39,582 bases of DNA from Candidatus Omnitrophota bacterium (GTDB lineage: Bacteria > Omnitrophota > Gorgyraeia > Gorgyraeales > Gorgyraeaceae): contig JAUSEX010000002.1 in assembly GCA_030649895.1 (NCBI GenBank), forward strand, positions 1 to 39,582. The letters are read 5' to 3'. Below, piece after piece: positions 11,826 through 19,851 of this stretch (within the stretch, counting starts at the first letter, position 1; each line of letters starts with the position of its first letter). The notes beneath the pieces are model-generated. The model was not told the origin of the DNA. It saw only the letters and a list, made by a program, of their open reading frames with translations, and searched no databases. Both the position numbers and the translations under genes were made by a program.

Positions 11826-12893
11826 TTATATCTTTGCCAACTCTTTCTTAAGATAATCTATTATTTCCACAGGCGTCGGATCGATATTATTGAGCATAGC
11901 CAGGTAAAAACTCACATAATCCCCTATATACAAAAGAGAGTATATTCTCGCGAGCCTTCCTCCAGTTTCCTTTTTTAATAAAATTACCCTCTCGCAGGAT
12001 TTTTTTATAACTGCGCCGGCAATCCTTATCCGCTCCTTTACTCTCTCGTGGTCATCTTTGTCAGAAAGCATCACAACGCTGAAGTCTTTCAGCATATTTT
12101 TTGGAAATTTCCAGCCTACTATCTCGTTGTGATTCATTTCAGGAAAAATGTTACTAGACGAAAGGGTCTTCGCGTTCTCAGCGATCTGCTCTCTCCATCT
12201 CATAGCTACGGCTTCCGTAGTATCAGCTGTGCCATATATCACCGGATATTTTCCATGAAGCTTTATCGCTATCTGTTTGGAAATATTTCTTGCCGTAGGG
12301 ACTTCAAGGCCTATTTCCTTATCCCTGATATCAGAGAGAACCTCGCAGAGCTCTTTTACATCGTTTTCCTTATCTTTTATAAGGCCGAGTTTTACCAGGA
12401 TACCGAGTATCGTTATAGACATATAACCAATAGCTGCCCTGGGCGGATATCCGGAAGGGATCGATATATGCGCGATATTATTTTTTAAAGCCTCTTCTTT
12501 TAGCGCGCCGCCTGCGCCCAAAATTACTATAAAAGCTTTTTTCTTAAGGCCTTCCTCGAAACAGGAAAGCGTCTCTTCTGTATTACCGGAATAACTCGAA
12601 CAAAATAAAAGCGTATCCTCTCCCACGAAATCAGGCAATGTGTAATTGCGGCATATTGATACAGGCGTCTTGAGCTCGTCCCGCAGGTAGACCCTTACCA
12701 AATCAGCGCCTATGCCAGAGCCTCCCACGCCTGCAAACACTATATTGTTTATTTTTATCCGGGGTTTATTTACATTGCCGGAATTCCCTGTTTTGTAGGC
12801 GCCGCTGCATTGCCCGGGAAGGCCAGAAATAAACTGCAGCATCTTTAAGGTATCCAGCTTTTTTATTAATTTCGAATTGTCTAGTTTATTCAT
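11826..12893 (-). CDS. bifunctional phosphoglucose/phosphomannose isomerase-type SIS protein
   Basis: NIVFAGVGGSGIGADLVRVYL; CSSYSGNTEETLSCFEEGLKK SIS motifs; C-terminal domain EIVGWKFP. Confidence 0.85.
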   Translation of the reverse strand: MNKLDNSKLIKKLDTLKMLQFISGLPGQCSGAYKTGNSGNVNKPRIKINNIVFAGVGGSGIGADLVRVYLRDELKTPVSICRNYTLPDFVGEDTLLFCSSYSGNTEETLSCFEEGLKKKAFIVILGAGGALKEEALKNNIAHISIPSGYPPRAAIGYMSITILGILVKLGLIKDKENDVKELCEVLSDIRDKEIGLEVPTARNISKQIAIKLHGKYPVIYGTADTTEAVAMRWREQIAENAKTLSSSNIFPEMNHNEIVGWKFPKNMLKDFSVVMLSDKDDHERVKERIRIAGAVIKKSCERVILLKKETGGRLARIYSLLYIGDYVSFYLAMLNNIDPTPVEIIDYLKKELAKI

Positions 12894-12905
12894 CCTGAAG
12901 ATTTT

Positions 12906-14657
12906 CTACTGCTTTTTGGTCTTCTTGAGCCACGGGACTAGTTCGTTCAGCTTTTTATTCGCAAAAACCTCCACCTCTTCTCCCGTAGATAAGGTCAACG
13001 CCTCTTCTGCAACTTTTTTAGCGTCTTCAAATTTCACATTGCTGATAACATATTTTACTTCAGGTATAACTACGGGGCTCATGCTGAATTCGTCCAAGCC
13101 CATCCCCAGTAAAATCAAAACAAACCCCGGCTCGGCTGCCATTTCTCCGCACATACCAACCCATATATTTTCCTTGTGGCCAGAATCTATGATATTTTTT
13201 ATAAGCCTCAGGACCGCGGGATGCGTCGGTTTGTACAGATAAGCGATCTTTTCATTGGCCCTGTCTACTGCCAGAGAATATTGTATAAGGTCATTGGTGC
13301 CTATGCTGAAAAAATCCACCTCTTTCGCAAGAAGATCGCAGGTAAGCGCGGCAGAAGGAATTTCTATCATGGCCCCGACTTCTATGTCATTATTGAAATT
13401 CAATTTTTTATTTCTCAATTCCTGCTTCGACTCTTCCAGGACCTTTATTACCTGCCTGAGTTCTCCAAGGCCTGATATCATCGGGAACATGACTTTTATG
13501 TCTCCGAATACGCTTGCACGGAGTATAGCCCTTAGCTGAACCTTAAATATTTCTGGTTTAGCAAGACAGAACCTTATTGCCCGCCAACCAAGAAACGGGT
13601 TCATCTCGTGAGGGACTCTGAGCTGGGATAGAAATTTATCTCCGCCCAGGTCCAATGTGCGTATTATAATAGGGCTTTTGGGAAACTTGGCAGCCACTTT
13701 TTTATACGCCTCGAACTGCTCGTCTTCATCAGGCACATCATTTCTGTTCATATAAAGAAATTCCGTGCGGTATAATCCTATGCCTTCTGCGCCATGCGCG
13801 ATCACGGAACCGATCTCTTCCGGCAATTCTATGTTTGCCGAGACCTCTATCTTGTACCCGTCAATAGTAATAGCAGGCTTATCTTTAAAATCTAAAAGTA
13901 TTTTCTCGAATGCTACAAATTTTTCCTGTTTTGTCTCGTATTTTTTAAGCGTTGCCCTGTCCGGGTTGATTATCACGACCCCGCCCGTCCCGTCTACGAT
14001 CAGGATATCGCCAGGCTTTATTCTAGTCGTAGCCTTTTCAAGCCCTACTACGGCCGGAATCTCTAGCGACTTTGCCATGATTGCCGTATGAGAAGTCCTG
14101 CCGCCTATATCAGTGACAAATCCTCTTACATTCTTTTTATGCATATTAGCGGTGTCTGAAGGAGAAATGTCGTACGCCACCACTATAACTTCTTCCGTCA
14201 GGTCGCTAAGCGTTTTTTCCTGGGCGCCTATGAGATTCTTCAGCATCCTTTTGCCAACATCTTCTATGTCGCTGGTCCTTTCTTTAAGGTACTCGTCGTT
14301 CATTTTAGAAAAGACCTTTATATATTTTGCAATAACCTTTGAGAATATATACTCAACGCACTTGCGCTCTTTTTTGAGGCCTTCAATAACCTCCTCTATG
14401 AGCATCCTGTCTTCAAGGACCAGGAGATGGGCGTTGAATATCTCCGCGTGCTGGCCCGCCATTTCCTTAGAAATCTTTTTTTGAATAGTGAGTATCTCTG
14501 AACGCGTTTTTATAAGGGCTTCTTCAAAGCGGACTATCTCGGAAGGAATAGCATCCTGCTTGATGTCTCTTTCAGTTACTACAAGCTGCCTCGTATCAAA
14601 TAAAAAAGCCTTGCCTGTGGCTATTCCAGGTGAAGCCGGTATGCCTTTTAATAACAT
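12906..14657 (-). CDS. ptsI: phosphoenolpyruvate-protein phosphotransferase (Enzyme I)
   Basis: GGRTSHTAIMAKSLEIPAVVG active-site His motif; IIIRTLDLGGDKFLSQL; SIGTNDLIQYSLAVDR. Confidence 0.95.
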   Translation of the reverse strand: MLLKGIPASPGIATGKAFLFDTRQLVVTERDIKQDAIPSEIVRFEEALIKTRSEILTIQKKISKEMAGQHAEIFNAHLLVLEDRMLIEEVIEGLKKERKCVEYIFSKVIAKYIKVFSKMNDEYLKERTSDIEDVGKRMLKNLIGAQEKTLSDLTEEVIVVAYDISPSDTANMHKKNVRGFVTDIGGRTSHTAIMAKSLEIPAVVGLEKATTRIKPGDILIVDGTGGVVIINPDRATLKKYETKQEKFVAFEKILLDFKDKPAITIDGYKIEVSANIELPEEIGSVIAHGAEGIGLYRTEFLYMNRNDVPDEDEQFEAYKKVAAKFPKSPIIIRTLDLGGDKFLSQLRVPHEMNPFLGWRAIRFCLAKPEIFKVQLRAILRASVFGDIKVMFPMISGLGELRQVIKVLEESKQELRNKKLNFNNDIEVGAMIEIPSAALTCDLLAKEVDFFSIGTNDLIQYSLAVDRANEKIAYLYKPTHPAVLRLIKNIIDSGHKENIWVGMCGEMAAEPGFVLILLGMGLDEFSMSPVVIPEVKYVISNVKFEDAKKVAEEALTLSTGEEVEVFANKKLNELVPWLKKTKKQ

Positions 14658-14938
14658 TATAGGGTATCTCCCAGGGTTACTTTTTCAAGTTCCCGCAACG
14701 CTTCCTTGGCATCAGGGCCGTTTACTTTGATATGCAGCGTAGCGCCTTTTTTAGCCGCAAGGGTCAAAAGCCCCATTATGGACTTCCCGTTCACTTCCTG
14801 CCTGCCTTTTTTCACAATAATGTCGCTCTCGTACTTATTGGCTATCTGCACAAACAGCGCAGCAGGCCTGGCGTGAAGCCCCAACTCATTCTGAACAGTT
14901 AATTTTTTTTCTATAAGCATGGATGCCTTATTTCTCAA
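14657..14938 (-). CDS. ptsH: HPr phosphocarrier protein (likely start at internal Met, 14920)
   Basis: NELGLHARPAALFVQ His site and EVNGKSIMGLLTLAA Ser46-type site. Confidence 0.93.
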   Translation of the reverse strand: MRNKASMLIEKKLTVQNELGLHARPAALFVQIANKYESDIIVKKGRQEVNGKSIMGLLTLAAKKGATLHIKVNGPDAKEALRELEKVTLGDTL

Positions 14939-16185
14939 TCTATGGATATCTTCTTGCCTTTTGTTTTAAGGGTAAGACCTATAATAACCTTTGAGAGTTT
15001 TTTGGCGTCGTGTCTCACGTAATTCTGGATATTTACCACATCGCCTTCTATTACATTATAGCCATTCTCTATAATCTTATCCGAATCCGCCGTAACAGGG
15101 TAAGCGCCTTCTTCTTCGTATTTTTTAAGAAGTTCTTTAGGGACTTTTCCTGCGTTTACGATGCAATAATCAAGTATATCGGGCCGCGTATGCGATATAA
15201 GCGCGTTCATATGATCAAATGCCGTATAATTATCTGATTCGCCGGACTGCGTCATTACATTGCAGACATACACCTTAGGCGCTTTGGATTGGGCAATTTT
15301 TTCTGCTATACCTTCCACTAAAAGATTGGGTATAACGCTTGTATATAAACTGCCCGGACCAAGCACTATTATATCCGCATCAGCTATCGCCTCAAACGAT
15401 TCTTTACTGGCTTTGCAATTCGACGGGTCCAAATAAACCCTTTTTATAGGCTCGTTTTGTTTGACTATTTTTGTCTCGCCTACCGTTGTTTGTCCGTTTC
15501 TATATTCTGCCACAAGTTTGACTTTTTCAAATGTTGAAGGAATAACCCTTCCTCTTATCGCGAGAACCTTGGAAGATTCTTTGATTGCTTTTTCAAAATC
15601 ACCAGTAACCTTGCACATCGCTGTAATAAACAGGTTTCCGAAACTGTGGCCGCTTAACTCTGACTCATTTCCGAATCTGAACTGGAACAATTCCCTCATC
15701 AAAGGTTCTGCGTCAGCTAAAGCCACAAGGCAGTTTCTTATGTCTCCCGGAGGGAGTATGCCGAATTGTTCTCTCAATCTTCCTGAAGACCCGCCGTCAT
15801 CAGCCACAGTCACTATCGCCGTAATATTGCTTGTGTGTTCTTTTAAGCCGTGAAGGATAGTCGAAAGCCCTGTGCCCCCGCCTATAACCACTATCTTCGG
15901 CCCTTTTTCAAGCTGACTGTAGTGATACATGATATCTACAAGTTCTTTTTCTCTCTGCGGCAGAAAAACAGCTACGAAAGATTTTAACATCCTTTTCATG
16001 CCGTAAATTATTATCAACGCGCCAAGGATTATAACAGTAATACCGATAGTTCTTGAGCCTGGAATCTTTTTAAGTATGAGTACAATAGCTCCTATCGCAA
16101 CCAGCAAGACTCCTGTGCCGGAAGTAAATATCCAGCGTTTTATTTTCATTCCAGGGTAAAGCCATTTAAGTCTTCGCATTTTCAT
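14935..16185 (-). CDS. yvcK: YvcK/CofD-like gluconeogenesis factor with N-terminal transmembrane region
   Basis: IVVIGGGTGLSTILHGLKEHTSNITAIVTVADDGGSSGRLREQFGILPPGDIRNCLVALAD; two hydrophobic N-terminal segments. Confidence 0.9.
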   Translation of the reverse strand: MKMRRLKWLYPGMKIKRWIFTSGTGVLLVAIGAIVLILKKIPGSRTIGITVIILGALIIIYGMKRMLKSFVAVFLPQREKELVDIMYHYSQLEKGPKIVVIGGGTGLSTILHGLKEHTSNITAIVTVADDGGSSGRLREQFGILPPGDIRNCLVALADAEPLMRELFQFRFGNESELSGHSFGNLFITAMCKVTGDFEKAIKESSKVLAIRGRVIPSTFEKVKLVAEYRNGQTTVGETKIVKQNEPIKRVYLDPSNCKASKESFEAIADADIIVLGPGSLYTSVIPNLLVEGIAEKIAQSKAPKVYVCNVMTQSGESDNYTAFDHMNALISHTRPDILDYCIVNAGKVPKELLKKYEEEGAYPVTADSDKIIENGYNVIEGDVVNIQNYVRHDAKKLSKVIIGLTLKTKGKKISID

Positions 16186-16655
16186 TACACCCTTCTCGTA
16201 TCTTCTTCTTTTATAATTTTAATTAACGCCTTTTCGCTGTCCGCGCCTTTCAATGAATCCCTGAAATATTTGTCTTTCAATAACTTCGAAATACGCGCCA
16301 GGGCCTTAAGATGCGGGCCTGAGGATTCTATCGGCGCAAGAAGCAGGAAAAATATATAAGCAGGTTCCCCGTCCAGAGAATCAAACTTTATACCGGTTTT
16401 AGATATGCCAAAAGCGCCTATAAGCTCGCTTACATATTCGCATTTCCCGTGAGGTATCGCAATTCCCTGGCCAATCCCTGTTGAACCAAGGGTCTCTCTG
16501 TTTAAAAGCACCTTCACGACAGCGTCTTTATCCTTTGGTTTCAGCTGGCCTGATTTTACGAAAAGATCCACGAGCTCTTTTATAGCGCTATTTTTATCCT
16601 GGGATTTTAATTCCGCCGATACCGCCTTTTCATTCAAAAAATCAATTATGCGCAT
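16185..16655 (-). CDS. ptsN: PTS IIA component, PtsN/fructose type
   Basis: LLNRETLGSTGIGQGIAIPHGKCEYV active-site His motif. Confidence 0.88.
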   Translation of the reverse strand: MRIIDFLNEKAVSAELKSQDKNSAIKELVDLFVKSGQLKPKDKDAVVKVLLNRETLGSTGIGQGIAIPHGKCEYVSELIGAFGISKTGIKFDSLDGEPAYIFFLLLAPIESSGPHLKALARISKLLKDKYFRDSLKGADSEKALIKIIKEEDTRRV

Positions 16656-16748
16656 CTTGCTTCCTCCTTTAAAAGTTTAACTGATAAATTAATTAAATAT
16701 TATTCTTTTAACTCTTTAAGTCTTCCAAAGATCTTTTTGATAAATTTA

Positions 16749-16789
16749 GGTCCTTCAGATGTTCCTTATTCAGTCGCATCTTCAGGATC
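16749..16789 (-). repeat. 41-bp dispersed repeat, copy 1 (divergent)
   Basis: GGTCCTTCAGATGTTCCTTATTCAGTCGCATCTTCAGGATC; same length as the copies at 17847 and 30973. Confidence 0.6.
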
Positions 16790-16811
16790 AAATCCGCCTT
16801 CGGCGGATTTG
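16789..16811. repeat. hairpin CAAATCCGCC-TTC-GGCGGATTTG
   Basis: Perfect 10-bp arms; minus-strand loop GAA. Near-identical hairpin at 17887-17909. Confidence 0.85.
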
Positions 16812-16812
16812 G

Positions 16813-16830
16813 AGCGGGAGACGGGGTTCG
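16813..16830 (-). pseudogene. truncated tRNA-Gly 3' end (acceptor and T-arm half)
   Basis: agcgggagacggggttcg is identical to the 3' end of tRNA-Gly (17051-17068), then diverges inside the T-loop. Confidence 0.7.
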
Positions 16831-17026
16831 GCGCCTTTCGCTTCGCTCAAGGTCGGCCACTCGCCCTTGAAACACTCCTGCCAGCCTCACATCTCGGCTG
16901 GCCTGCTAAACATTGCTCCTATTCGTCGCAATAGCACTGTCGTATTTCAAAACAGGGCTCTTTTCGAACCCCTGCTAATTTTCTGCCCCTCGCAGCTCGA
17001 TAAAAAAATACCATCGCGGCTCGGGG

Positions 17027-17049
17027 CGAATTTTACTCCGTAAAATTCG
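17027..17049. repeat. hairpin CGAATTTTAC-TCC-GTAAAATTCG immediately 3' of tRNA-Gly
   Basis: Perfect 10-bp arms; minus-strand loop GGA. Confidence 0.8.
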
Positions 17050-17050
17050 G

Positions 17051-17122
17051 AGCGGGAGACGGGGTTCGAACCCGCGACCTTCTCGTTGGCAACGAGAAGC
17101 TCTACCACTGAGCTACTCCCGC
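17051..17122 (-). tRNA. tRNA-Gly (GCC)
   Basis: GCGGGAGTAGCTCAGTGGTAGAGCTTCTCGTTGCCAACGAGAAGGTCGCGGGTTCGAACCCCGTCTCCCGCT folds as a cloverleaf; anticodon GCC; CCA not encoded (CCG follows). Confidence 0.97.
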
Positions 17123-17286
17123 AGACATATCTATCATTTATGTGATCCCGATCCAGAGTCACTTTAATTTTTTACTGCTATTCGACTAAGGACGGATAAA
17201 ATTATCTTTAAAAGCTTTGGCCTCTCGCGACATCTATCTAAAAACAAGGATCGCTCGGGACAACTTTACCTAAAGGCTAAAATCGG

Positions 17287-17368
17287 TGGGCGGAAGAGGA
17301 TTTGAACCTCCAAGAGTTTCCTCACTAGCTCCTAAGGCTAGCGCGTCTGCCAATTTCGCCATCCGCCC
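17287..17368 (-). tRNA. tRNA-Leu (TAG)
   Basis: GGGCGGATGGCGAAATTGGCAGACGCGCTAGCCTTAGGAGCTAG...AGGTTCAAATCCTCTTCCGCCCA; type II variable arm; anticodon loop CTTAGGA. Confidence 0.96.
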
Positions 17369-17404
17369 CTGTGCTAGCCGCTAAATTTTATGCTTACGCT
17401 ATAA

Positions 17405-17476
17405 GCTTCGCTCGGCGCAGAGCTCTATTCGAACCCTGTAGCCTGAATAACACTGTGGTACCCCCAACAGGGTTCG
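17405..17476. repeat. 72-bp exact direct repeat, copy 1 (contains tRNA-Lys 3' fragment)
   Basis: gcttcgctcggcgcagagctctattcgaaccctgtagcctgaataacactgtggtacccccaacagggttcg, identical to 17551-17622. Confidence 0.93.
17456..17476 (-). pseudogene. truncated tRNA-Lys 3' end including CCA
   Basis: tggtacccccaacagggttcg equals tRNA-Lys 3' end 17602-17622, then diverges in the T-loop (gcgctttg instead of aacctgtg). Confidence 0.75.
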
Positions 17477-17479
17477 GCG

Positions 17480-17498
17480 CTTTGCCTTTCAGGCAAAG
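17480..17498. repeat. hairpin CTTTGCCT-TTC-AGGCAAAG
   Basis: Perfect 8-bp arms; minus-strand loop GAA. Confidence 0.75.
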
Positions 17499-17550
17499 TC
17501 GGCCATTCGCTCTGCTGTCGTCCGCCAATATTCTTGGCGGACTTTCCCTC

Positions 17551-17622
17551 GCTTCGCTCGGCGCAGAGCTCTATTCGAACCCTGTAGCCTGAATAACACT
17601 GTGGTACCCCCAACAGGGTTCG
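17551..17622. repeat. 72-bp exact direct repeat, copy 2 (overlaps intact tRNA-Lys 3' end)
   Basis: Identical to 17405-17476; offset 146 bp. Confidence 0.93.
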
Positions 17623-17677
17623 AACCTGTGACCTTATCATTAAGAGTGATCTGCTCTACCAGCTGAGCTATGGGGGC
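17602..17677 (-). tRNA. tRNA-Lys (CTT), CCA encoded
   Basis: GCCCCCATAGCTCAGCTGGTAGAGCAGATCACTCTTAATGATAAGGTCACAGGTTCGAACCCTGTTGGGGGTACCA; anticodon loop CTCTTAA. Confidence 0.95.
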
Positions 17678-17742
17678 GTATCTTTAGTTCAGGCGTTAAG
17701 TTTAGATAATATCACAGGTTAAAAACTTCGTCAATTGATTTT

Positions 17743-17766
17743 CAAATTTGCCGGTAAGCAAATTTG
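17743..17766. repeat. hairpin CAAATTTGC-CGGTAA-GCAAATTTG
   Basis: 9-bp arms, followed by GATC as at the hairpin/41-bp junctions. Confidence 0.6.
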
Positions 17767-17846
17767 ATCCCGGGACAGCGCTAAAAATATGAGCAAGACG
17801 AACATTTTAGTTGTCGAAGGATCTGTTCCCGTTTAACTTTCTGTTA

Positions 17847-17887
17847 GGTCTTTCGAATACTCCCTGCTCGGTCATATTCTCAGGATC
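17847..17887 (-). repeat. 41-bp dispersed repeat, copy 2
   Basis: GGTCTTTCGAATACTCCCTGCTCGGTCATATTCTCAGGATC. Confidence 0.8.
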
Positions 17888-17909
17888 AAATCCGCCTTTG
17901 GCGGATTTG
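17887..17909. repeat. hairpin CAAATCCGCC-TTT-GGCGGATTTG immediately 3' of tRNA-Arg
   Basis: Perfect 10-bp arms, one loop base different from 16789-16811. Confidence 0.85.
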
Positions 17910-17984
17910 GCGTGCCTGGCAGGACTTGAACCTGCGGCCTGCTGGTTCGAAGCCAGCCGCTCTATCCAGCTGAGCTACAGGCAC
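17908..17984 (-). tRNA. tRNA-Arg (TCG), CCA encoded
   Basis: GTGCCTGTAGCTCAGCTGGATAGAGCGGCTGGCTTCGAACCAGCAGGCCGCAGGTTCAAGTCCTGCCAGGCACGCCA; anticodon loop CTTCGAA. Confidence 0.95.
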
Positions 17985-17995
17985 ATATATAATTT

Positions 17996-18679
17996 CTAAA
18001 GACCCTTATGCTCCGTAAAACTGTAATACCTATTATCTCCTATTATTATATGGTCCATAACATCTATCTCGAGAGCCTTGCAAGCTGTTGTAAGATTTTT
18101 CGTGAACGCCACGTCCTCTTTACTGGGCTCAGGATCGCCAGAGGGATGATTATGAACCGCTATAATACCCGCTGCAAAATTCTGGAGCGCTTTTAAAGCT
18201 ACCTCCCTTATTTGCGGCCTGGCCTGATCCACGGTCCCTTCTTCTATTTCAACAATATCTATTATATAATTTTTAGCGTTTAACAGCAATATCTGAAATA
18301 TTTCTTTTTTGATGTCTCTGAGCCTTGGCATAAAAATCCTGACTACGTCTTTTGGGGATTTTACAGCCTCGGGAGCTTTCTTAGGTTCAGACATAAACCG
18401 CCTCGCTATCTCGAAACTAGCCTTTAACTGGGCGATCTTCGCGTCTCCAAGGCCCTTAAAGCCTCTCATCTCGGAGACATTGGTGTGGCTCATATTCCTA
18501 AAGGTCTTAAAATACCCTACCACTTCCCGTCCTAAATCCACGGCGCTCGCGCCTTTAACCCCGTTCCGGAATAATATTGCCAGGAGCTCTGCATTGGTAA
18601 GCGTGTGCTCCCCGTATTTAAAAAGCTTTTCCCTCGGCCTATCATCTTTCGGCCACTTTTTTATGCCTGATTTTGTCAT
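17996..18679 (-). CDS. radC: RadC family JAB/MPN-domain protein
   Basis: VHNHPSGDPEPSKEDVAFTKNL JAB motif; GLGDAKIAQLKASFEIARR HhH-like region. Start at 18679 preferred because 18697 reaches into a hairpin. Confidence 0.92.
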   Translation of the reverse strand: MTKSGIKKWPKDDRPREKLFKYGEHTLTNAELLAILFRNGVKGASAVDLGREVVGYFKTFRNMSHTNVSEMRGFKGLGDAKIAQLKASFEIARRFMSEPKKAPEAVKSPKDVVRIFMPRLRDIKKEIFQILLLNAKNYIIDIVEIEEGTVDQARPQIREVALKALQNFAAGIIAVHNHPSGDPEPSKEDVAFTKNLTTACKALEIDVMDHIIIGDNRYYSFTEHKGL

Positions 18680-18694
18680 ATTTAATCTGCATCC

Positions 18695-18756
18695 CATTCC
18701 CGTTCTCCGATCGGGATGATGGTCCCAACGGTGGTCCCGATCGGAGAACGGGAATG
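18695..18756. repeat. 22-bp perfect inverted repeat, 18-nt loop
   Basis: CATTCCCGTTCTCCGATCGGGA / TCCCGATCGGAGAACGGGAATG. Confidence 0.85.
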
Positions 18757-18757
18757 G

Positions 18758-19768
18758 TTATCCGGCTAGCTGACCGCAAGCAGCCATAATATCCTTGCCC
18801 TTGGAATCCCTAACCGTTACGTTGATCCCTCTTTTAAATAATTTATCTTCAAAGATTTTCACGTCATTTTCCAGGGGCGTATGAAAATCAAGGCCAGGTA
18901 TAGGGCTATAAGCTATCAGATTTACCTTTGCCTTTAACCTCCTTGCCACCCCCGCAAGCTCGTCTATATCCTTCTGCGAATCATTTATGCCATGGATCAA
19001 TATATATTCAAAGGTAAGCATCCTGCCGCCATTTTTCATATAGCCTTCGCAAGCCTTTAGAAGTTCCTCGATAGGATATTTTTTATTAACAGGCATAAGC
19101 TTGTCGCGCAATTCATTATTAGCTGCATGGAGAGATATGGATAAATTAACCTGAAGGCCTAATTCTTTAAACTTTTCGATACCCGGAATTATCCCCGAAG
19201 TTGAAACAGTAATCCTTCTCGCCGCTATACCCATCGCCTTTTTCGAATTCATTATCCTTATGGCCTTTGACACATTGTCATAATTATCAAACGGCTCTCC
19301 CATACCCATAAAAACAAAATTTGTTATCCTGTGTTTCAGGTTATGCTCGATAGATAAAATCTGGCTCAGTATCTCGGAAACGCTGAGATCTCTTTTGAAA
19401 CCATTTATGCCGCTAGCGCAGAATGAGCACGCAAACTTACATCCTGCCTGAGTAGATATGCACAGCGTCTCTCTTTTCCAGGCGTAAATCAAAACCGTCT
19501 CTATTAAATTCCCGTCTTCTAGATTAAATAAAAATTTTTCCGTATGATCAACGGACTTCAGGTGTTTTAGGGGTTTTATCGCGCCTATATAGTAAGATTG
19601 CGACAATCTATCCCTGAAAGGCTTCGGAAGATTGCTCATGGCGTTAAAATCCTCCGCGCCCTTTTTATAAATCCAGGAAAATATCTGCTCAGCCCTGTAG
19701 GAAGGCCCTGAAATATTTTTTAATTCTTCCTTAAATTCTTCAAGGGTAAAATTTTTTATATCCTTCAA
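18758..19768 (-). CDS. rlmN: 23S rRNA (adenine2503-C2)-methyltransferase
   Basis: Radical SAM CKFACSFCASG; FMGMGEPFDNYDNV; C-terminal GKDIMAACGQL. Confidence 0.95.
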   Translation of the reverse strand: MKDIKNFTLEEFKEELKNISGPSYRAEQIFSWIYKKGAEDFNAMSNLPKPFRDRLSQSYYIGAIKPLKHLKSVDHTEKFLFNLEDGNLIETVLIYAWKRETLCISTQAGCKFACSFCASGINGFKRDLSVSEILSQILSIEHNLKHRITNFVFMGMGEPFDNYDNVSKAIRIMNSKKAMGIAARRITVSTSGIIPGIEKFKELGLQVNLSISLHAANNELRDKLMPVNKKYPIEELLKACEGYMKNGGRMLTFEYILIHGINDSQKDIDELAGVARRLKAKVNLIAYSPIPGLDFHTPLENDVKIFEDKLFKRGINVTVRDSKGKDIMAACGQLAG

Positions 19769-19788
19769 GATGCCCAGTCACCAAGGAA

Positions 19789-19832
19789 ATCCGACTCCGT
19801 GAGTCCCTGTGCGGCGACTCACGGAGTCGGAT
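19789..19832. repeat. 17-bp perfect inverted repeat (possible minus-strand terminator or repeat element)
   Basis: ATCCGACTCCGTGAGTC / GACTCACGGAGTCGGAT with 10-nt loop; each arm also self-pairs (GACTC-cgt-GAGTC). Confidence 0.75.
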
Positions 19833-19851
19833 AGGTTATAAACAGAAAAAT

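Noticed and set aside
17027-17049. Hairpins after tRNAs considered as simple rho-independent terminators
   Set aside because: No T-tract follows the stems on the transcribed strand; the reuse of the same hairpin suggests repeats. A terminator role is not excluded.
17190-17286. Possible imperfect tandem repeat ctcgcgacatctatctaaa / ctcgggacaactttaccta
   Set aside because: Similarity is too weak to support by eye.
16708-17640. ORFs 16708-16890(-), 16737-16934(+), 16759-17043(+), 16947-17162(-), 17371-17592(+), 17425-17640(-)
   Set aside because: They run through tRNA genes, tRNA fragments and repeats; low-complexity translations with no domain. Treated as spurious.
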